Shown here one piece after another: positions 33,937 through 43,851 of a stretch of DNA of 64,000 nt. Source of the stretch: Saprospiraceae bacterium (lineage in GTDB: Bacteria > Bacteroidota > Bacteroidia > Chitinophagales > Saprospiraceae); assembly GCA_013360405.1 (NCBI GenBank), contig JABWBR010000005.1:1-64000 (forward strand). Reading direction: 5' to 3'. Below the pieces are notes generated by a model, which saw only the letters and a list, made by a program, of their open reading frames with translations, did no database searches and was not told the origin of the DNA. The position numbers and the translations under genes are program-made. Within the stretch, counting starts at the first letter, position 1. The number at the start of each line of letters is the position of its first letter.

Positions 33937-36702
33937 TTACAATATTATTATTTTTCCAACATAGGTATTTTTTTCATGGGTGACACGGTAAAAGTACAGG
34001 CCTGTGTCCAGATGAGCTACGTCAATATGGATTGTCGTATTTTCACCCGGAACGGTAGCCAGCGAACTCTTTACCCGCCTGATGCCGCTTTGGTCAAACA
34101 ATTCAATACCTGTTGTAGTATCAACGGCTTCTTTTAATGCAACCCAAAACTGCCCCATATCAACCGGATTGGGATATACTTTGATGGGAGTTACTGCTGG
34201 ATAATTGACAGCCTCCAAGTTAGAAAAGCTCAGCGTTTGGTCCTTTCGCCAGGCTTTTATGCGATATATATTAGCTCCGCGAACGGGATGCGTATCGTAA
34301 AATGATAAGATGGTGGATGAAGAAGGAATATCGTACACAGCGCCGATACGATGAAAATGAAAGAAATCGTTGGTGCGTTGTATTTCAAAAGAATCTACAT
34401 CTTGGAGTAAATCGACCTGCCAAGTTAATTGAACCCTATCCGGAATAGCCTCTGCATTCAGGTAAAGCCACTGTAATGGAGGATTGCCACTGCAATCGGG
34501 GTAGATATTACGCGTACTTGTTCCGGAAAGCCCCTGCGGATCGGTTACGGTAAGTTCTACACGCAGCCAGTAATCTTCGCCGTCGCAACCAATAGCGTTG
34601 ACAAGCAAATACGTTTCCAGGTCGTAGATGGGCGGGTCTGGATGGTAGTGGGCATTGTGCTGAAGATAAGTGCGCCATTCGTAAGTGAGGTTCTCCTCGT
34701 TGCTTTCCGCATCGCTAACCGCTGCTTTCAAGTCGAGTACAAAACTCGTCTCCGGAGGAAACCGGTCTCCATTTTGAATACTTGAGATGTAAACCTCCGG
34801 AGGTGTATTGTTGAAGCCGATTATTTTCTCGGTAGTCCCCGACAATCCTGCTGTGTCGGTCACTGTAAGTTTTACGGTATAACCGACAGGTGAAGGGTTG
34901 GTGCCGGTATAGGTATGAGTGGGTTCGGGTTCAGCGCTGGTGGAGCCGTCGCCAAAATCCCAGTGGTATTGCGCAATGGGACCGTCGTCTGTAGATGAGT
35001 TGGCACTAAATTGAATTGTAAGCGGGCCCGGGCCGAAATCGCGGTCGCTCTCAATAACGGCTACCGGCGGTGGGTTGCCCCCATAGCTTATTTTTCGAAC
35101 ATGGCCGTCTAAATTGATATAATACAGCAACCCGTTGGCCGGATTTAAGGCCAGATGTATAATGTCTTTGGCAAAAACGTGAAAGGGTTGCACGGACTTT
35201 AACTGGTTGTTTTCATCAAAATCGAAAACCTTGATCCACCCGCTGAAATCGACGCCAAAATACTTGCCGCGGTAAATTTCAGGGTATTGGTCGGCAGTGT
35301 AGAAAACGCCGGCGAGGCTTGAAAAACCCCCGAAAATCTCTCCTTCAATAGTCGAAAGCGAATCGGCTAAGCTGATCCCGGTAGGATGACCCAGTTCGTG
35401 AAAGGTCATCACTTCTGTTCTGACAGGCGGGTTCCATTGGCTATTGCTCCATATTATAGCGGGCATTTGCAGTTCCCACACAGGCAATGAATCTGGGATA
35501 GCTATCAACGGATTGCAGGGATTGGGGTGGAAGATCTCCCCGGTTGGCGTAGGAAGCGCCATCAGGTCCTTAAACGTTAAATAAGCTTGATCACAGCCGT
35601 TTTCACCATACAACGGATTAGGGGCATCGGGGTGGGGAGGGCTGCCGGCCAGGAAAAACCCCCATTCCCAGTATAAACCCTCAAATAGCGGCCAGCCGAA
35701 ATTGAGCCCTGCGGTGTCGGCGATACTGATTTCCTCCCAGCTACCATTGCCTACATCGCCAATATAGATGTCGCCGGGGTCGCCAAACTGCGGGTAATGG
35801 TTGCCGGTACCCGGTCTCACTATTATCCGGTAAGGGTTTCTAAACCCCATAGCCCAGATACGCGATTGGGGTGAGCGGGGGGCCGAGGCATCGTAATATG
35901 GATTGGAAGGCAAGCCGTCGCCGGTTTCCGGGTCAATGCGCAGTACCTTACCATTCAGGTTGTTTTTGTATTGTGCGCGGTAAGAACCCAAATCCTGGTT
36001 GGGGGTCATGATGCCGGCCTGGATGGCCTGAGAGGCTAAAGTACCGTATTGGTCGCCGCCTTTATCGGGGCCCACGCTGCTGGAGCCGTCGCCGCAGGAT
36101 ACGAGCAAGGTGCCGTCGTTGGCTGTGACAAGACTGCCCAACCCGTGAAACTCCCAGGTGATCGGAATACCGTCGCCGGCAGTAAGCCCCAGCAATATTT
36201 GCCGACTGCCGGGCACTACCGTGCTGAAATTGGTTGCTGCATCAGCCTGATAACGCGTCACTCTGCCAAATGTGGCTTGAAAGGTGACCGTGGAGTCGGG
36301 GTCGTATGTTGGCGTGCCATAGTTATGATAGTAGTGTAAATCAACAGCATAGAGCAAATAGAAATAACCGTTGGATATAAAATCGCGGTCGAGCGCAAAA
36401 CCCATCAACCCGTGATCTTTCCAATTGCTAACTTCTTCCTGAATGTCAATCAGGGGTTGTGTTTGCAGGGCGCCGTTAGCACTCAAAAGACGGACGACGC
36501 CTTTTTTTTGCCAGATATACCCCTGGCCGGCAGCATCAAAGACGATGCCCGTTGGAAAATCGAGATTCGACAGTATTTTCTGATCGTAAAAATCTGTGGG
36601 TAGCACTTGTGCCTGTATCCAAAAAGGGATCAATAACAAGAAGTTACCTAACCACAGACACACTTTGCTGCGCATGGTTTGTTGTAGTTTTTTTTTGAAC
36701 AA
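33937..36702 (-). CDS. Secreted PQQ-type glucose/sorbosone dehydrogenase with PKD and T9SS domains
   Basis: This 921-aa protein has an N-terminal signal peptide (the second Met, at 36675, begins MRSKVCLWLGNFLLL and may be the start). Residues about 45-520 form the beta-propeller of soluble sugar dehydrogenases: FPTGIVFDAAGQGYIWQK, GLMGFALDRDF, LNGKVLRIDPETGDG, IWAMGFRNPYR, GDVGNGSWEEI. A PKD domain follows (HWDFGDGSTSAEPEPTHTY), then an Ig-like stretch, and a T9SS sorting domain (IKVYPNPVDMG). It would act outside the cell on an unknown sugar. It is 3 bp downstream of the CotH gene. Confidence 0.9.
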   Translation of the reverse strand: MFKKKLQQTMRSKVCLWLGNFLLLIPFWIQAQVLPTDFYDQKILSNLDFPTGIVFDAAGQGYIWQKKGVVRLLSANGALQTQPLIDIQEEVSNWKDHGLMGFALDRDFISNGYFYLLYAVDLHYYHNYGTPTYDPDSTVTFQATFGRVTRYQADAATNFSTVVPGSRQILLGLTAGDGIPITWEFHGLGSLVTANDGTLLVSCGDGSSSVGPDKGGDQYGTLASQAIQAGIMTPNQDLGSYRAQYKNNLNGKVLRIDPETGDGLPSNPYYDASAPRSPQSRIWAMGFRNPYRIIVRPGTGNHYPQFGDPGDIYIGDVGNGSWEEISIADTAGLNFGWPLFEGLYWEWGFFLAGSPPHPDAPNPLYGENGCDQAYLTFKDLMALPTPTGEIFHPNPCNPLIAIPDSLPVWELQMPAIIWSNSQWNPPVRTEVMTFHELGHPTGISLADSLSTIEGEIFGGFSSLAGVFYTADQYPEIYRGKYFGVDFSGWIKVFDFDENNQLKSVQPFHVFAKDIIHLALNPANGLLYYINLDGHVRKISYGGNPPPVAVIESDRDFGPGPLTIQFSANSSTDDGPIAQYHWDFGDGSTSAEPEPTHTYTGTNPSPVGYTVKLTVTDTAGLSGTTEKIIGFNNTPPEVYISSIQNGDRFPPETSFVLDLKAAVSDAESNEENLTYEWRTYLQHNAHYHPDPPIYDLETYLLVNAIGCDGEDYWLRVELTVTDPQGLSGTSTRNIYPDCSGNPPLQWLYLNAEAIPDRVQLTWQVDLLQDVDSFEIQRTNDFFHFHRIGAVYDIPSSSTILSFYDTHPVRGANIYRIKAWRKDQTLSFSNLEAVNYPAVTPIKVYPNPVDMGQFWVALKEAVDTTTGIELFDQSGIRRVKSSLATVPGENTTIHIDVAHLDTGLYFYRVTHEKNTYVGKIIIL

Positions 36703-36705
36703 AAT

Positions 36706-39700
36706 TTAGCGTGTTATATATTTTTGTGCTAATTGCAGGCTGGAGCCGGGTGAAATAGCATATAACCGCTTGATATTTTGTGAAGTATAACGTTCAACTA
36801 TGATTTTGCTACCGCCAAATTCCGGCTTTTTTTGATAAGCTGTAAATCCCTGGGTGCAATCTTTGATTTGTATGTCCCGAATATATAACGTCGACAAGTC
36901 TTTAGATGCTGTGGCAATGTTCGAGTTATTTATTTGGCAATTCACTACGGTGACGTCGCTGTTTTCTCCGACGCTGATGCCTTTATCGCCGTTGTATTCC
37001 ATGCGACAGCCTTTAAGTGATATTACGCTTCCCGAAAAATCGACGCCGTCATTGACTGTATGCCCAAAGTAGGATTGATTGATTTCTCCTGTGCAGAAAT
37101 CGCTGTCGAAGGCATCAGATGTCGTATTTTGAAAGTGGGTGTATTCTACCAAAAAGTTACTCCTAATGGTGTTTAAGCCGTCTTCAGATAAATTATTAAT
37201 GAAACTGCAATGGCTAAAGGTTGCATCCGATTCGTATAAGGTGACCGCGCCGGTCAAGGTCCAGCCTTGATAAGAGAGATTTCGAAGCCCGTCAAAAACG
37301 GCATAGCGGAATACGGATTTTTCACCGGCTTCAAGCACCGTAAAACCCTGGCCGCTGCGGTCACTTGATATGACTTTTACGGGCGCCTCCTCCGTACCGA
37401 TCATTTGCACCGGCGATTTGCTGATAAAAAAGGCGCCTTGCACGAAGTCGAGCACCGCCCCGGCTTCAACTACTATCCGGTAACCGAGGGGAATGACGAC
37501 AGGCTTGTCGATTTGCCTGGTACCGGCTTTGAAAGTAACAACTTTGTCTTTGACGGTATACCAACTATTGGTTTGCAAATTTACTTTCTTAAAAAGTTGT
37601 TGTGCCGCCGTACTGGGTAATGGCAGCGGCCACTTGATGATGGGCGCTTCATAAAGCGTGTCAATACCCAACGGCTTGAAAAACACAATTTTAGCGGAAT
37701 GCGGAATCGCAATCGACTGGGTGATTTCAGGGCCTTGCAAGGCTTGAGCTTCAGAAGCCAGGTAGCGCACCGATTGAAAATCCCGGATCATGGAGTCGCG
37801 CCGCAAGCGGGTTAGCAGCTTGCGTGCAGGTAACCCAGGAAGGATGACATGCTTGGAAAGGGTCTGCGTCATCATGCCCTCCACGCCGCTGTAACCCACT
37901 ACTTCTATAGGAAAACTATGGGTATTAGACAGCATAACCTGTTGCTGCCCTTGTCCGGCAGACAATTGCCTGGCTTTAAGGCTTTGTCTGTTCACCGGCA
38001 TTAATAGCGAGCGAATGATAGCGGCGTAATTGGAGAAATCGTTTATACCGGTCTGATATTCGGGAAATTCCATCTGCAGCCAATTCAGCCGGGCAGCCCA
38101 TCCGGGCTCTATTTGGTCAAAAAAAGACTTAAGGTATACCGGCGATGCAAATTGTGCCAGGTATTGCACATAGTTGGCGGTAAATGTGCTGTCGAGGAAA
38201 AGACCTGAGATTAAATCGTTTTGATTAAAACTCGCCGGGTGCATAGCGCCTTCTCCCAGCATCACAGGGTGGGAGGGGGGCGCCTCTCCGAATCCGTCGA
38301 ACCCGATGGGCTCCAGTTTGCTGCTCACCGGGTTGTAATAGAAGCGCTGGTTGTGCCATATTGTGCCGTGGTGAGCGCCCAGCACATCGCAGATGGCCAG
38401 GTATTTCGCCATACGCTTGAGGTCGAATATCTCTTCCGGCGGTTTCAGCCCATACTTGTATTGGGTCATCAGGATTTGTGCTTGCTCGAATTGTCGGCTT
38501 AGATCACTCGAAGAAGCTACGCGTTTTTCTCTAAAAGCTTGTATGTCGGCGTTATAACGGTCCATGGCGGAATGCCCCAGGTCGTAGCGCACATAACCTT
38601 GCTCGTTGAGCTGACTTTTGATGCCGCCCCAGAATCCTTCTTCCGAAAATTTCACGATGGGCCCTTCGCGCCGGTTGCGGTATTCAACCACTTCTTTTTC
38701 AAAATGCTCTTCTACGGCATAAATCCCGAGCGATTGGTCGTTGAGTTTCAGTTCGGCGAAGTCGTAGCGGGTAGTAAGGATATCTTCCCGTTCAAGCCAT
38801 TGATGGAACAGCCATTCGTGCAAAAAATACCGGGTTGCCGGTGTATGCACTGAAAACGTGAGCAGGCGGTTCCAGCCCCGGGCGCCTTCAACCTGGATGC
38901 GGAACGACCATTTATTTCCCTGTAGGTGGTCGAGCCAGTCGCCTTTTAGCCGCACGGAAACAGGAATATCTCCTGTAGAGTCTTTAATGACGCCGTCTAC
39001 CCAATTGCTGGTTTCTGCTTCCAGAATACCGTTGCGCAGCGCTTGTTCGCGGTCTTTTTCTATTTTTTTTAAATCGTCAGATTTTATGCGGAGGGAAATA
39101 GTTTGCGGTTGAAAAGCTGTCGTATCTGTTGGATTTATCTGCTCAATGCGAAAGTCGTCAAAATAGGTATCGAGAAAACCGTTGGTATACACATAGATAT
39201 CGACCCGGTCCGCTTTTTTTCCAAAAGGTAGCGTAAAACGCAGGATGAGTTCTTCCCAGCCGTTATCCTGTGAACTGATCTGGTCGGTCTCCATGTAGAA
39301 ATCGACTTCTCCCGATACTTTCAGAGCTAATTTGCCTTCCTGGTATTGGTTTTTAAATCGCCATACGCTGACGCGATAGGAGCGGCCTGGCTCGGGGGCC
39401 GTCATTTGGTAGCCGAAGCCGTATTGGGCGCCTTGTGCTTTGGGCGCCTTGCAGGCATATTGCCCCGATTTCGCTCTGTCACTGCTCCGCAGTTCACCCT
39501 TGCTGAAGTTGCCTCCTTGTCCGATGAAATGATCGCCTCGCACCCTTTCGGCGTCACAGGATATCACCAGCGATTGACTTTGCGAAGCGTGGCGTTGAAG
39601 CAAAATGGCGACAGCAGCAACTATGACGACCAGCAAAAGGCCAATAACCCAAAACCGCCTGCCGGGACTTTGGTGTAAATGTTCCTTATCGCGGTTGGCA

Positions 39701-39708
39701 ATAATCAT
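36706..39708 (-). CDS. Membrane-anchored CotH-kinase-like protein with beta-helix domain
   Basis: This 1000-aa protein is anchored by an N-terminal transmembrane helix (FWVIGLLLVVIVAAVAILLQ). A beta-sandwich (about 45-190) precedes a CotH domain (about 200-560) showing LKGDWLDHLQGNKWSFRI, SLGIYAVEEHFEKE, IVKFSEEGFWG and EPIGFDGFGE. The last 300 residues form a right-handed beta-helix (SHCSFINNLSEDGLNTI). CotH proteins are atypical secretory kinases. The start overlaps DUF4956 by 4 bp, a coupling also known in other bacteria. Confidence 0.88.
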   Translation of the reverse strand: MIIANRDKEHLHQSPGRRFWVIGLLLVVIVAAVAILLQRHASQSQSLVISCDAERVRGDHFIGQGGNFSKGELRSSDRAKSGQYACKAPKAQGAQYGFGYQMTAPEPGRSYRVSVWRFKNQYQEGKLALKVSGEVDFYMETDQISSQDNGWEELILRFTLPFGKKADRVDIYVYTNGFLDTYFDDFRIEQINPTDTTAFQPQTISLRIKSDDLKKIEKDREQALRNGILEAETSNWVDGVIKDSTGDIPVSVRLKGDWLDHLQGNKWSFRIQVEGARGWNRLLTFSVHTPATRYFLHEWLFHQWLEREDILTTRYDFAELKLNDQSLGIYAVEEHFEKEVVEYRNRREGPIVKFSEEGFWGGIKSQLNEQGYVRYDLGHSAMDRYNADIQAFREKRVASSSDLSRQFEQAQILMTQYKYGLKPPEEIFDLKRMAKYLAICDVLGAHHGTIWHNQRFYYNPVSSKLEPIGFDGFGEAPPSHPVMLGEGAMHPASFNQNDLISGLFLDSTFTANYVQYLAQFASPVYLKSFFDQIEPGWAARLNWLQMEFPEYQTGINDFSNYAAIIRSLLMPVNRQSLKARQLSAGQGQQQVMLSNTHSFPIEVVGYSGVEGMMTQTLSKHVILPGLPARKLLTRLRRDSMIRDFQSVRYLASEAQALQGPEITQSIAIPHSAKIVFFKPLGIDTLYEAPIIKWPLPLPSTAAQQLFKKVNLQTNSWYTVKDKVVTFKAGTRQIDKPVVIPLGYRIVVEAGAVLDFVQGAFFISKSPVQMIGTEEAPVKVISSDRSGQGFTVLEAGEKSVFRYAVFDGLRNLSYQGWTLTGAVTLYESDATFSHCSFINNLSEDGLNTIRSNFLVEYTHFQNTTSDAFDSDFCTGEINQSYFGHTVNDGVDFSGSVISLKGCRMEYNGDKGISVGENSDVTVVNCQINNSNIATASKDLSTLYIRDIQIKDCTQGFTAYQKKPEFGGSKIIVERYTSQNIKRLYAISPGSSLQLAQKYITR

Positions 39709-40394
39709 AACATCAGGGCGGGTTGTTCTACGATGGAGATGCGGGTATTGGCAGCAAAAAGTAGTACCTCGTCTTTTAGTGCGGCCAATTGCGCCACGTC
39801 GTCGGCTTTGCCGAGGAAACTGGCGTCCAAGCCGCTTTCGCCGGCGTCTACTCGCTTGAGTTCAACATAAGACAGGTGTTTGCCCATAATAGCGGCAAGT
39901 CCGTTGAGATCGGCACTATCGGTGTGAATATGAATGATGAGCTTGTTTTGCGATTGGAAGGCGCGTTTACCCCAAAGCCGTTGTCCGGCATACAGTAAAA
40001 TAATCATGAGTGAAAAAGCTACCGCCCCCAGGATGGGTTGATTGGCGCCGCCGGCAAGACCAAGTCCGACGGCAATAAACAAAAAAGTGAGTTCTTCGGG
40101 GTCTTTTATAGCTGCCCGGTATCTCACGATCGACAAAGCCCCCACCAACCCCAGCGAGAGGGCTATTGACGACTTGATGATCATGATGATGAGCAGCGTC
40201 CCCAACGCCAGCGGCATAAAGTTGGCGGCAAAACGGCTACGGTTGGAAAGTGCATTGCCGTATCGGATATAATACCAACGCAATATGCCTGCAAGCACGG
40301 CCGTGGTGATCACGTTGACCAGGAATTCGTCGAAAGGCATATTGTTGGAAAATTCCTGGATGTATCTTTCCTGCAACTGTTGGAGGATATTCAT
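39705..40394 (-). CDS. DUF4956 membrane protein
   Basis: This 229-aa protein has about four hydrophobic helices and the DUF4956 core SSIALSLGLVGALSIVRYR AAIKDPEE. Its cytoplasmic C-terminal domain (about 140-229) looks ferredoxin-like. DUF4956 genes commonly sit next to CotH and polyphosphate-polymerase-like genes; here the stop overlaps the CotH start by 4 bp. No polyphosphate polymerase is present. Confidence 0.88.
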   Translation of the reverse strand: MNILQQLQERYIQEFSNNMPFDEFLVNVITTAVLAGILRWYYIRYGNALSNRSRFAANFMPLALGTLLIIMIIKSSIALSLGLVGALSIVRYRAAIKDPEELTFLFIAVGLGLAGGANQPILGAVAFSLMIILLYAGQRLWGKRAFQSQNKLIIHIHTDSADLNGLAAIMGKHLSYVELKRVDAGESGLDASFLGKADDVAQLAALKDEVLLFAANTRISIVEQPALML

Positions 40395-40494
40395 ATTGTA
40401 TGCTTGCTTTAGCGCGGGGGTAAATTTAAGGGTTATAACTGATAATCCATACCAGAATTTAACCGACCTTTACATTTTCTGACATCTTTGCACT

Positions 40495-41172
40495 ATGCCG
40501 CGTTATTCTTTAAACTACCTGCTTTTTTGGCTTTTGCTGGGTTTGGCAAGCATGCTGATCCTCACAAGGATAGTTCCCCAACTGCGCTTTTTCTTTCCTG
40601 TCCTCTTATTGATTTTGATAATAATTTGGGGGATTTGGGCCTGGAGGGAGTGGTCAAAACGGCAAGCTTTTGAAAACTCGAAAGAAGGCGCTATCCATAG
40701 CAAAATCAATTTTTGCCGGGAAGAAATCAATCGCAATAAAAAAGAGATTGCCGATATTTTGGAAAATATCGCCGAACTAACCACCCGGCTCAACGAAAAT
40801 ATAGAATTGACAGCCGCTTACCGCCAGGAAACTACGGCACTGATCAATGATTTTAAAAAGGAACAACAACTACGCACCGCCCGCATCGATTTTTACGAAA
40901 CGTGCATCAGAAAACTGGAGGCCCTGCTTCATCACCAACAGATGGCCCAAACGCTGGCCCGGAAAAAGGAAAAGCTCAAGCAATTGAAGGAACAGAATTA
41001 CGAGACGCTTGCCGATATGGAGGCGCTGCGATCAGACGTAGAATTCGATGCCTTTTATCTCGATACCATTGACGAGCTCTCCAGCCGCATGTCGCGTAGC
41101 ACCACCGTAGACGACGCCGAAGGCCTGCGCATCGAATTGGAAAAGATGACCCGCGAGATGAAAAACCTGTAG
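40495..41172 (+). CDS. Membrane protein with two N-terminal helices and long coiled coil (unknown)
   Basis: I do not recognise a family. Two transmembrane helices (LLFWLLLGLASMLILTRI and FFFPVLLLILIIIWGIWAW) are followed by about 165 residues of charged heptad-like helix rich in K/E/L, likely a cytoplasmic coiled coil. A -7-like box (CATCTTTG, 40483-40490; one mismatch) ends 4 nt before the ATG. It stands alone between divergent DUF4956 and convergent rocD. Confidence 0.75.
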   Translation: MPRYSLNYLLFWLLLGLASMLILTRIVPQLRFFFPVLLLILIIIWGIWAWREWSKRQAFENSKEGAIHSKINFCREEINRNKKEIADILENIAELTTRLNENIELTAAYRQETTALINDFKKEQQLRTARIDFYETCIRKLEALLHHQQMAQTLARKKEKLKQLKEQNYETLADMEALRSDVEFDAFYLDTIDELSSRMSRSTTVDDAEGLRIELEKMTREMKNL

Positions 41173-41176
41173 CATT

Positions 41177-41188
41177 GGGGTTCACCCC
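41177..41188. terminator. Small GGGG-TTCA-CCCC hairpin between convergent genes
   Basis: A perfect 4-bp G:C stem with a 4-nt loop in the 27-bp gap between the coiled-coil gene and rocD. It has no T-run on the plus strand and may serve either direction. Confidence 0.3.
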
Positions 41189-41199
41189 CGACATGCAAA

Positions 41200-42438
41200 T
41201 TAAAAATCCGTGATTGTCTGTTCAATAATCTCGCAGCATTCCGCCATTTGCGCCAGCGTCATAACCAGCGGCGGAGCAAAACGAATAATATTGCCGTGCG
41301 TAGGTTTGGCCAATAAGCCGTTATCTGCCAGCTTCAGGCAAATCTGCCAGGCGGTTTGCCCTTCTTCTTCGTCGTCAATCACGATGGCATTGAGCAACCC
41401 TTTGCCCCGTACCAGTTTGACGATATCGGTTTTTTCCACCAGGTTGTGCTGCATATATTCCCGGAAGTAGTTGCCCAATTGAAAGGCATTTTCAGCGAGG
41501 TTTTCTTCTTTGATCACCTCGAGCGCTTCTAAGGCCACGGCGCAGGCCAACGGATTGCCGCCGTAGGTGGAGCCGTGTTCGCCCGGGTGGATGGTGAGCA
41601 TGATCTCATCGTTGGCAAGCACTGCGGAGACGGGTAGGACGCCGCCCGACAAGGCTTTCCCGAGGACGAGGATATCGGGTTTTACGCCTTCGTAATCGCA
41701 GCACAGCATCTTACCCGTGCGGGCCAGACCGGTTTGTACTTCGTCGGCGATAAACAACACATTGCTTTTTTTGCATAGCTCGTAGGCCTTTTTCAGGTAC
41801 CCTTCATCGGGTACTACTACGCCGGCTTCTCCCTGTATGGGCTCGATCATAAATCCCGCCACGTTGGGATCTTTTAGCGCTTCCTCAAGGGCGGCCAGGT
41901 CGTTATAGGGGATGATCACGTAGCCGGGCATAAACGGCCCAAAACCTGTGGTGCTGCTAGGGTCGGTAGAAGCCGAGATAGCGGCCAGGGTACGCCCCCA
42001 GAAATTATTTCGCGCAAAGATGACCTTGGCCTGGTTGGTGGGCACACCTTTCACGGTATAAGCCCATTTTCGACAGAGCTTCATAGCCGTTTCGCCGCCT
42101 TCTACGCCGGTATTCATGGGTAAAACGCGGTCGTAGCCAAAATAAGAAGTAATATATTTTTCAAACCTGCCCAGGCGGTCGTTGTAGAAAGCCCTGGAGG
42201 TAAGTGTCAGTTTTTGTGCCTGCTCCACCAATGCGTTAATAATGCGTGGATGGCAATGCCCCTGGTTGACGGCTGAATACGCCGACAAAAAGTCGTAGTA
42301 CTGTTTGCCTTCCACATCCCACACGTGAACGCCTTTGCCCCTGGATAACACTACGGGGATAGGGTGGTAATTGTGGGCGCCGTAACGGTCTTCCAAATGC
42401 ATCAAATCCTGTGAGGACATTGTGAATTCCTTGATCAT
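41200..42438 (-). CDS. rocD: Ornithine--oxo-acid aminotransferase
   Basis: This class-III PLP transaminase converts ornithine to glutamate semialdehyde. It shows [45 protein letters not shown], the PLP lysine in [10 protein letters not shown] and [11 protein letters not shown]. The 412-aa length is typical. Its ATG overlaps the stop of the nicotinamidase-like gene (ATGA), so translation is probably coupled; the next Met (42420) is a possible alternative start. Confidence 0.95.
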   Translation of the reverse strand: MIKEFTMSSQDLMHLEDRYGAHNYHPIPVVLSRGKGVHVWDVEGKQYYDFLSAYSAVNQGHCHPRIINALVEQAQKLTLTSRAFYNDRLGRFEKYITSYFGYDRVLPMNTGVEGGETAMKLCRKWAYTVKGVPTNQAKVIFARNNFWGRTLAAISASTDPSSTTGFGPFMPGYVIIPYNDLAALEEALKDPNVAGFMIEPIQGEAGVVVPDEGYLKKAYELCKKSNVLFIADEVQTGLARTGKMLCCDYEGVKPDILVLGKALSGGVLPVSAVLANDEIMLTIHPGEHGSTYGGNPLACAVALEALEVIKEENLAENAFQLGNYFREYMQHNLVEKTDIVKLVRGKGLLNAIVIDDEEEGQTAWQICLKLADNGLLAKPTHGNIIRFAPPLVMTLAQMAECCEIIEQTITDF

Positions 42439-43067
42439 AATAATTTGATTTTATCTTGTTGGTGGCGGTATTTTTCCCATTGATCAATGCGGAGTATGGT
42501 TACCCCTTTTTCGGTCATTTCTTCGATTGCAGGCCCCATTTCTCCCCGGCAGCCATCTAAAAAAACATACGTATCGAAACCCAATTCGAGGGCTTGCAGG
42601 GCGGTATTTTTTACACTTGTTTCTATGGGTAATCCCATGATATACAGCACGGTGACGTGTTGGCTGCGCAAGTAATCGAGTAAACCGGTATCTACTTTCT
42701 GATCTGCATCGGCAAAAGCGCTGAAGTTATCTGCCTGCGCGGTAGTGCCGGTATCAATGATCTTGCTAATTTGAGAAGTGTGGAGTTTTGGGGTAAATTC
42801 AGCGCCAAAACCTCCCTGAACGCAGTGCATCGTCCAGAGCAGTTGCGGTTGACCGTTTATCTCGATGATCTGCCCGGGGCGCCTCCAGGGATGCATAGCT
42901 GCAAAACTGCTATGATCGGCAGGATGCCATTGCCGGGTAGCTATTACCTGTTCAAAATGGGGGATAAGGCGATTAGCTACCGGAATAACTGCTTCGCCTT
43001 CGGGTACTTCGATTGCGCCGCCAAAACAAAGGTCGTTTTGCAAGTCGATAAGGAGTAAAGCCTTCAT
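42435..43067 (-). CDS. Nicotinamidase-like (isochorismatase fold) protein with lost catalytic residues
   Basis: This 210-aa protein aligns end to end with PncA: LLIDLQND (Asp8), [45 protein letters not shown]. Key PncA positions differ. The nucleophile Cys of DYCVK is Ser151 (ETSVK, codon AGT at 42615-42617). The catalytic Lys of the xKG motif is Thr106. The metal-binding Asp of DWHP is Gln46. The catalytic Asp8 and the metal His residues remain. It is therefore probably not a working nicotinamidase; it may be a pseudoenzyme or bind another ligand. It is coupled to rocD by a 4-bp overlap. Confidence 0.85.
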   Translation of the reverse strand: MKALLLIDLQNDLCFGGAIEVPEGEAVIPVANRLIPHFEQVIATRQWHPADHSSFAAMHPWRRPGQIIEINGQPQLLWTMHCVQGGFGAEFTPKLHTSQISKIIDTGTTAQADNFSAFADADQKVDTGLLDYLRSQHVTVLYIMGLPIETSVKNTALQALELGFDTYVFLDGCRGEMGPAIEEMTEKGVTILRIDQWEKYRHQQDKIKLL

Positions 43068-43072
43068 AACTG

Positions 43073-43080
43073 CAAAAATA
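43073..43080 (-). promoter_or_regulatory. -7 box (TATTTTTG) for the pncA-like/rocD operon, 5 nt before the ATG
   Basis: Exact TAxxTTTG on the minus strand, ending 5 nt from the ATG at 43067. It suggests a leaderless or nearly leaderless transcript. Confidence 0.5.
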
Positions 43081-43086
43081 ACCGAT

Positions 43087-43737
43087 TTACACCAAAGTTC
43101 CGTCTTTCATTTCAACCCTTCTATCGCTCATATGCGCCAATTCCTGGTTGTGGGTAACGATTACGAAGGTTTGGTTAAAATCTTTTCGCAAATTGAAGAT
43201 GAGTTGGTGCAACTCTTGAGAGGACGCCGAGTCGAGGTTTCCGGAAGGTTCATCGGCATATACGATATTGGGTTGGTTGATGAGTGCCCGGGCTACAGCT
43301 ACGCGCTGCTGTTCGCCTCCCGACAATTGCATGGGCTTGTGGGTGAGTCGTTCGGAAAGCCCTAGGTAGTCAAGCAGGTCTTTGGCGCGTTCTTCTACTT
43401 TTGAAGGCCGCTCTCCCAGTATCAGCCCCGGGATGCACACGTTTTCGAGGGCTGTAAACTCAGGCAGCAGGTGGTGAAATTGGAATACGAACCCAATATG
43501 GCGGTTTCTGAAGGCCGCCAGTTTTTTGGTGTTAAGCAGAAATACTTCTTCGTTGTTGAGCAAAAGCTTGCCGCTGTCAGGGCGGTCTAGTGTACCGAGA
43601 ATATGCAATAGCGTACTTTTGCCTGCACCCGATTTGCCGACAATCGATACGATCTCGCCTTTCTCCACCGTAAAATTAACGCCCTTAAGCACGTGAAGCG
43701 AGCCGTATGATTTATGAATGTCAATAACTTGTATCAC
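43087..43737 (-). CDS. LolD/MacB-type ABC transporter ATP-binding protein
   Basis: This 216-aa ATPase has Walker A GKSGAGKSTLL, the signature LSGGEQQRVAVARAL, Walker B IVYADEPSGNLD and the H-loop VTHNQE. It belongs to the MacB/LolD class, which works with FtsX-type permeases on lipoproteins or at the envelope; no permease gene is adjacent. The start is GTG at 43737. It ends 14 bp upstream of the -7 box end region of the next operon. Confidence 0.92.
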   Translation of the reverse strand: MIQVIDIHKSYGSLHVLKGVNFTVEKGEIVSIVGKSGAGKSTLLHILGTLDRPDSGKLLLNNEEVFLLNTKKLAAFRNRHIGFVFQFHHLLPEFTALENVCIPGLILGERPSKVEERAKDLLDYLGLSERLTHKPMQLSGGEQQRVAVARALINQPNIVYADEPSGNLDSASSQELHQLIFNLRKDFNQTFVIVTHNQELAHMSDRRVEMKDGTLV

Positions 43738-43851
43738 CGATATCTTGGTTTGCGCCGCAAAATAGAAAGATGTAACACAAAATCAAAACGATAGCGCTTG
43801 ACCTTTTGAAAGTAAGTACTAATTTTATGACCTTTCATAATAGCTACTATC

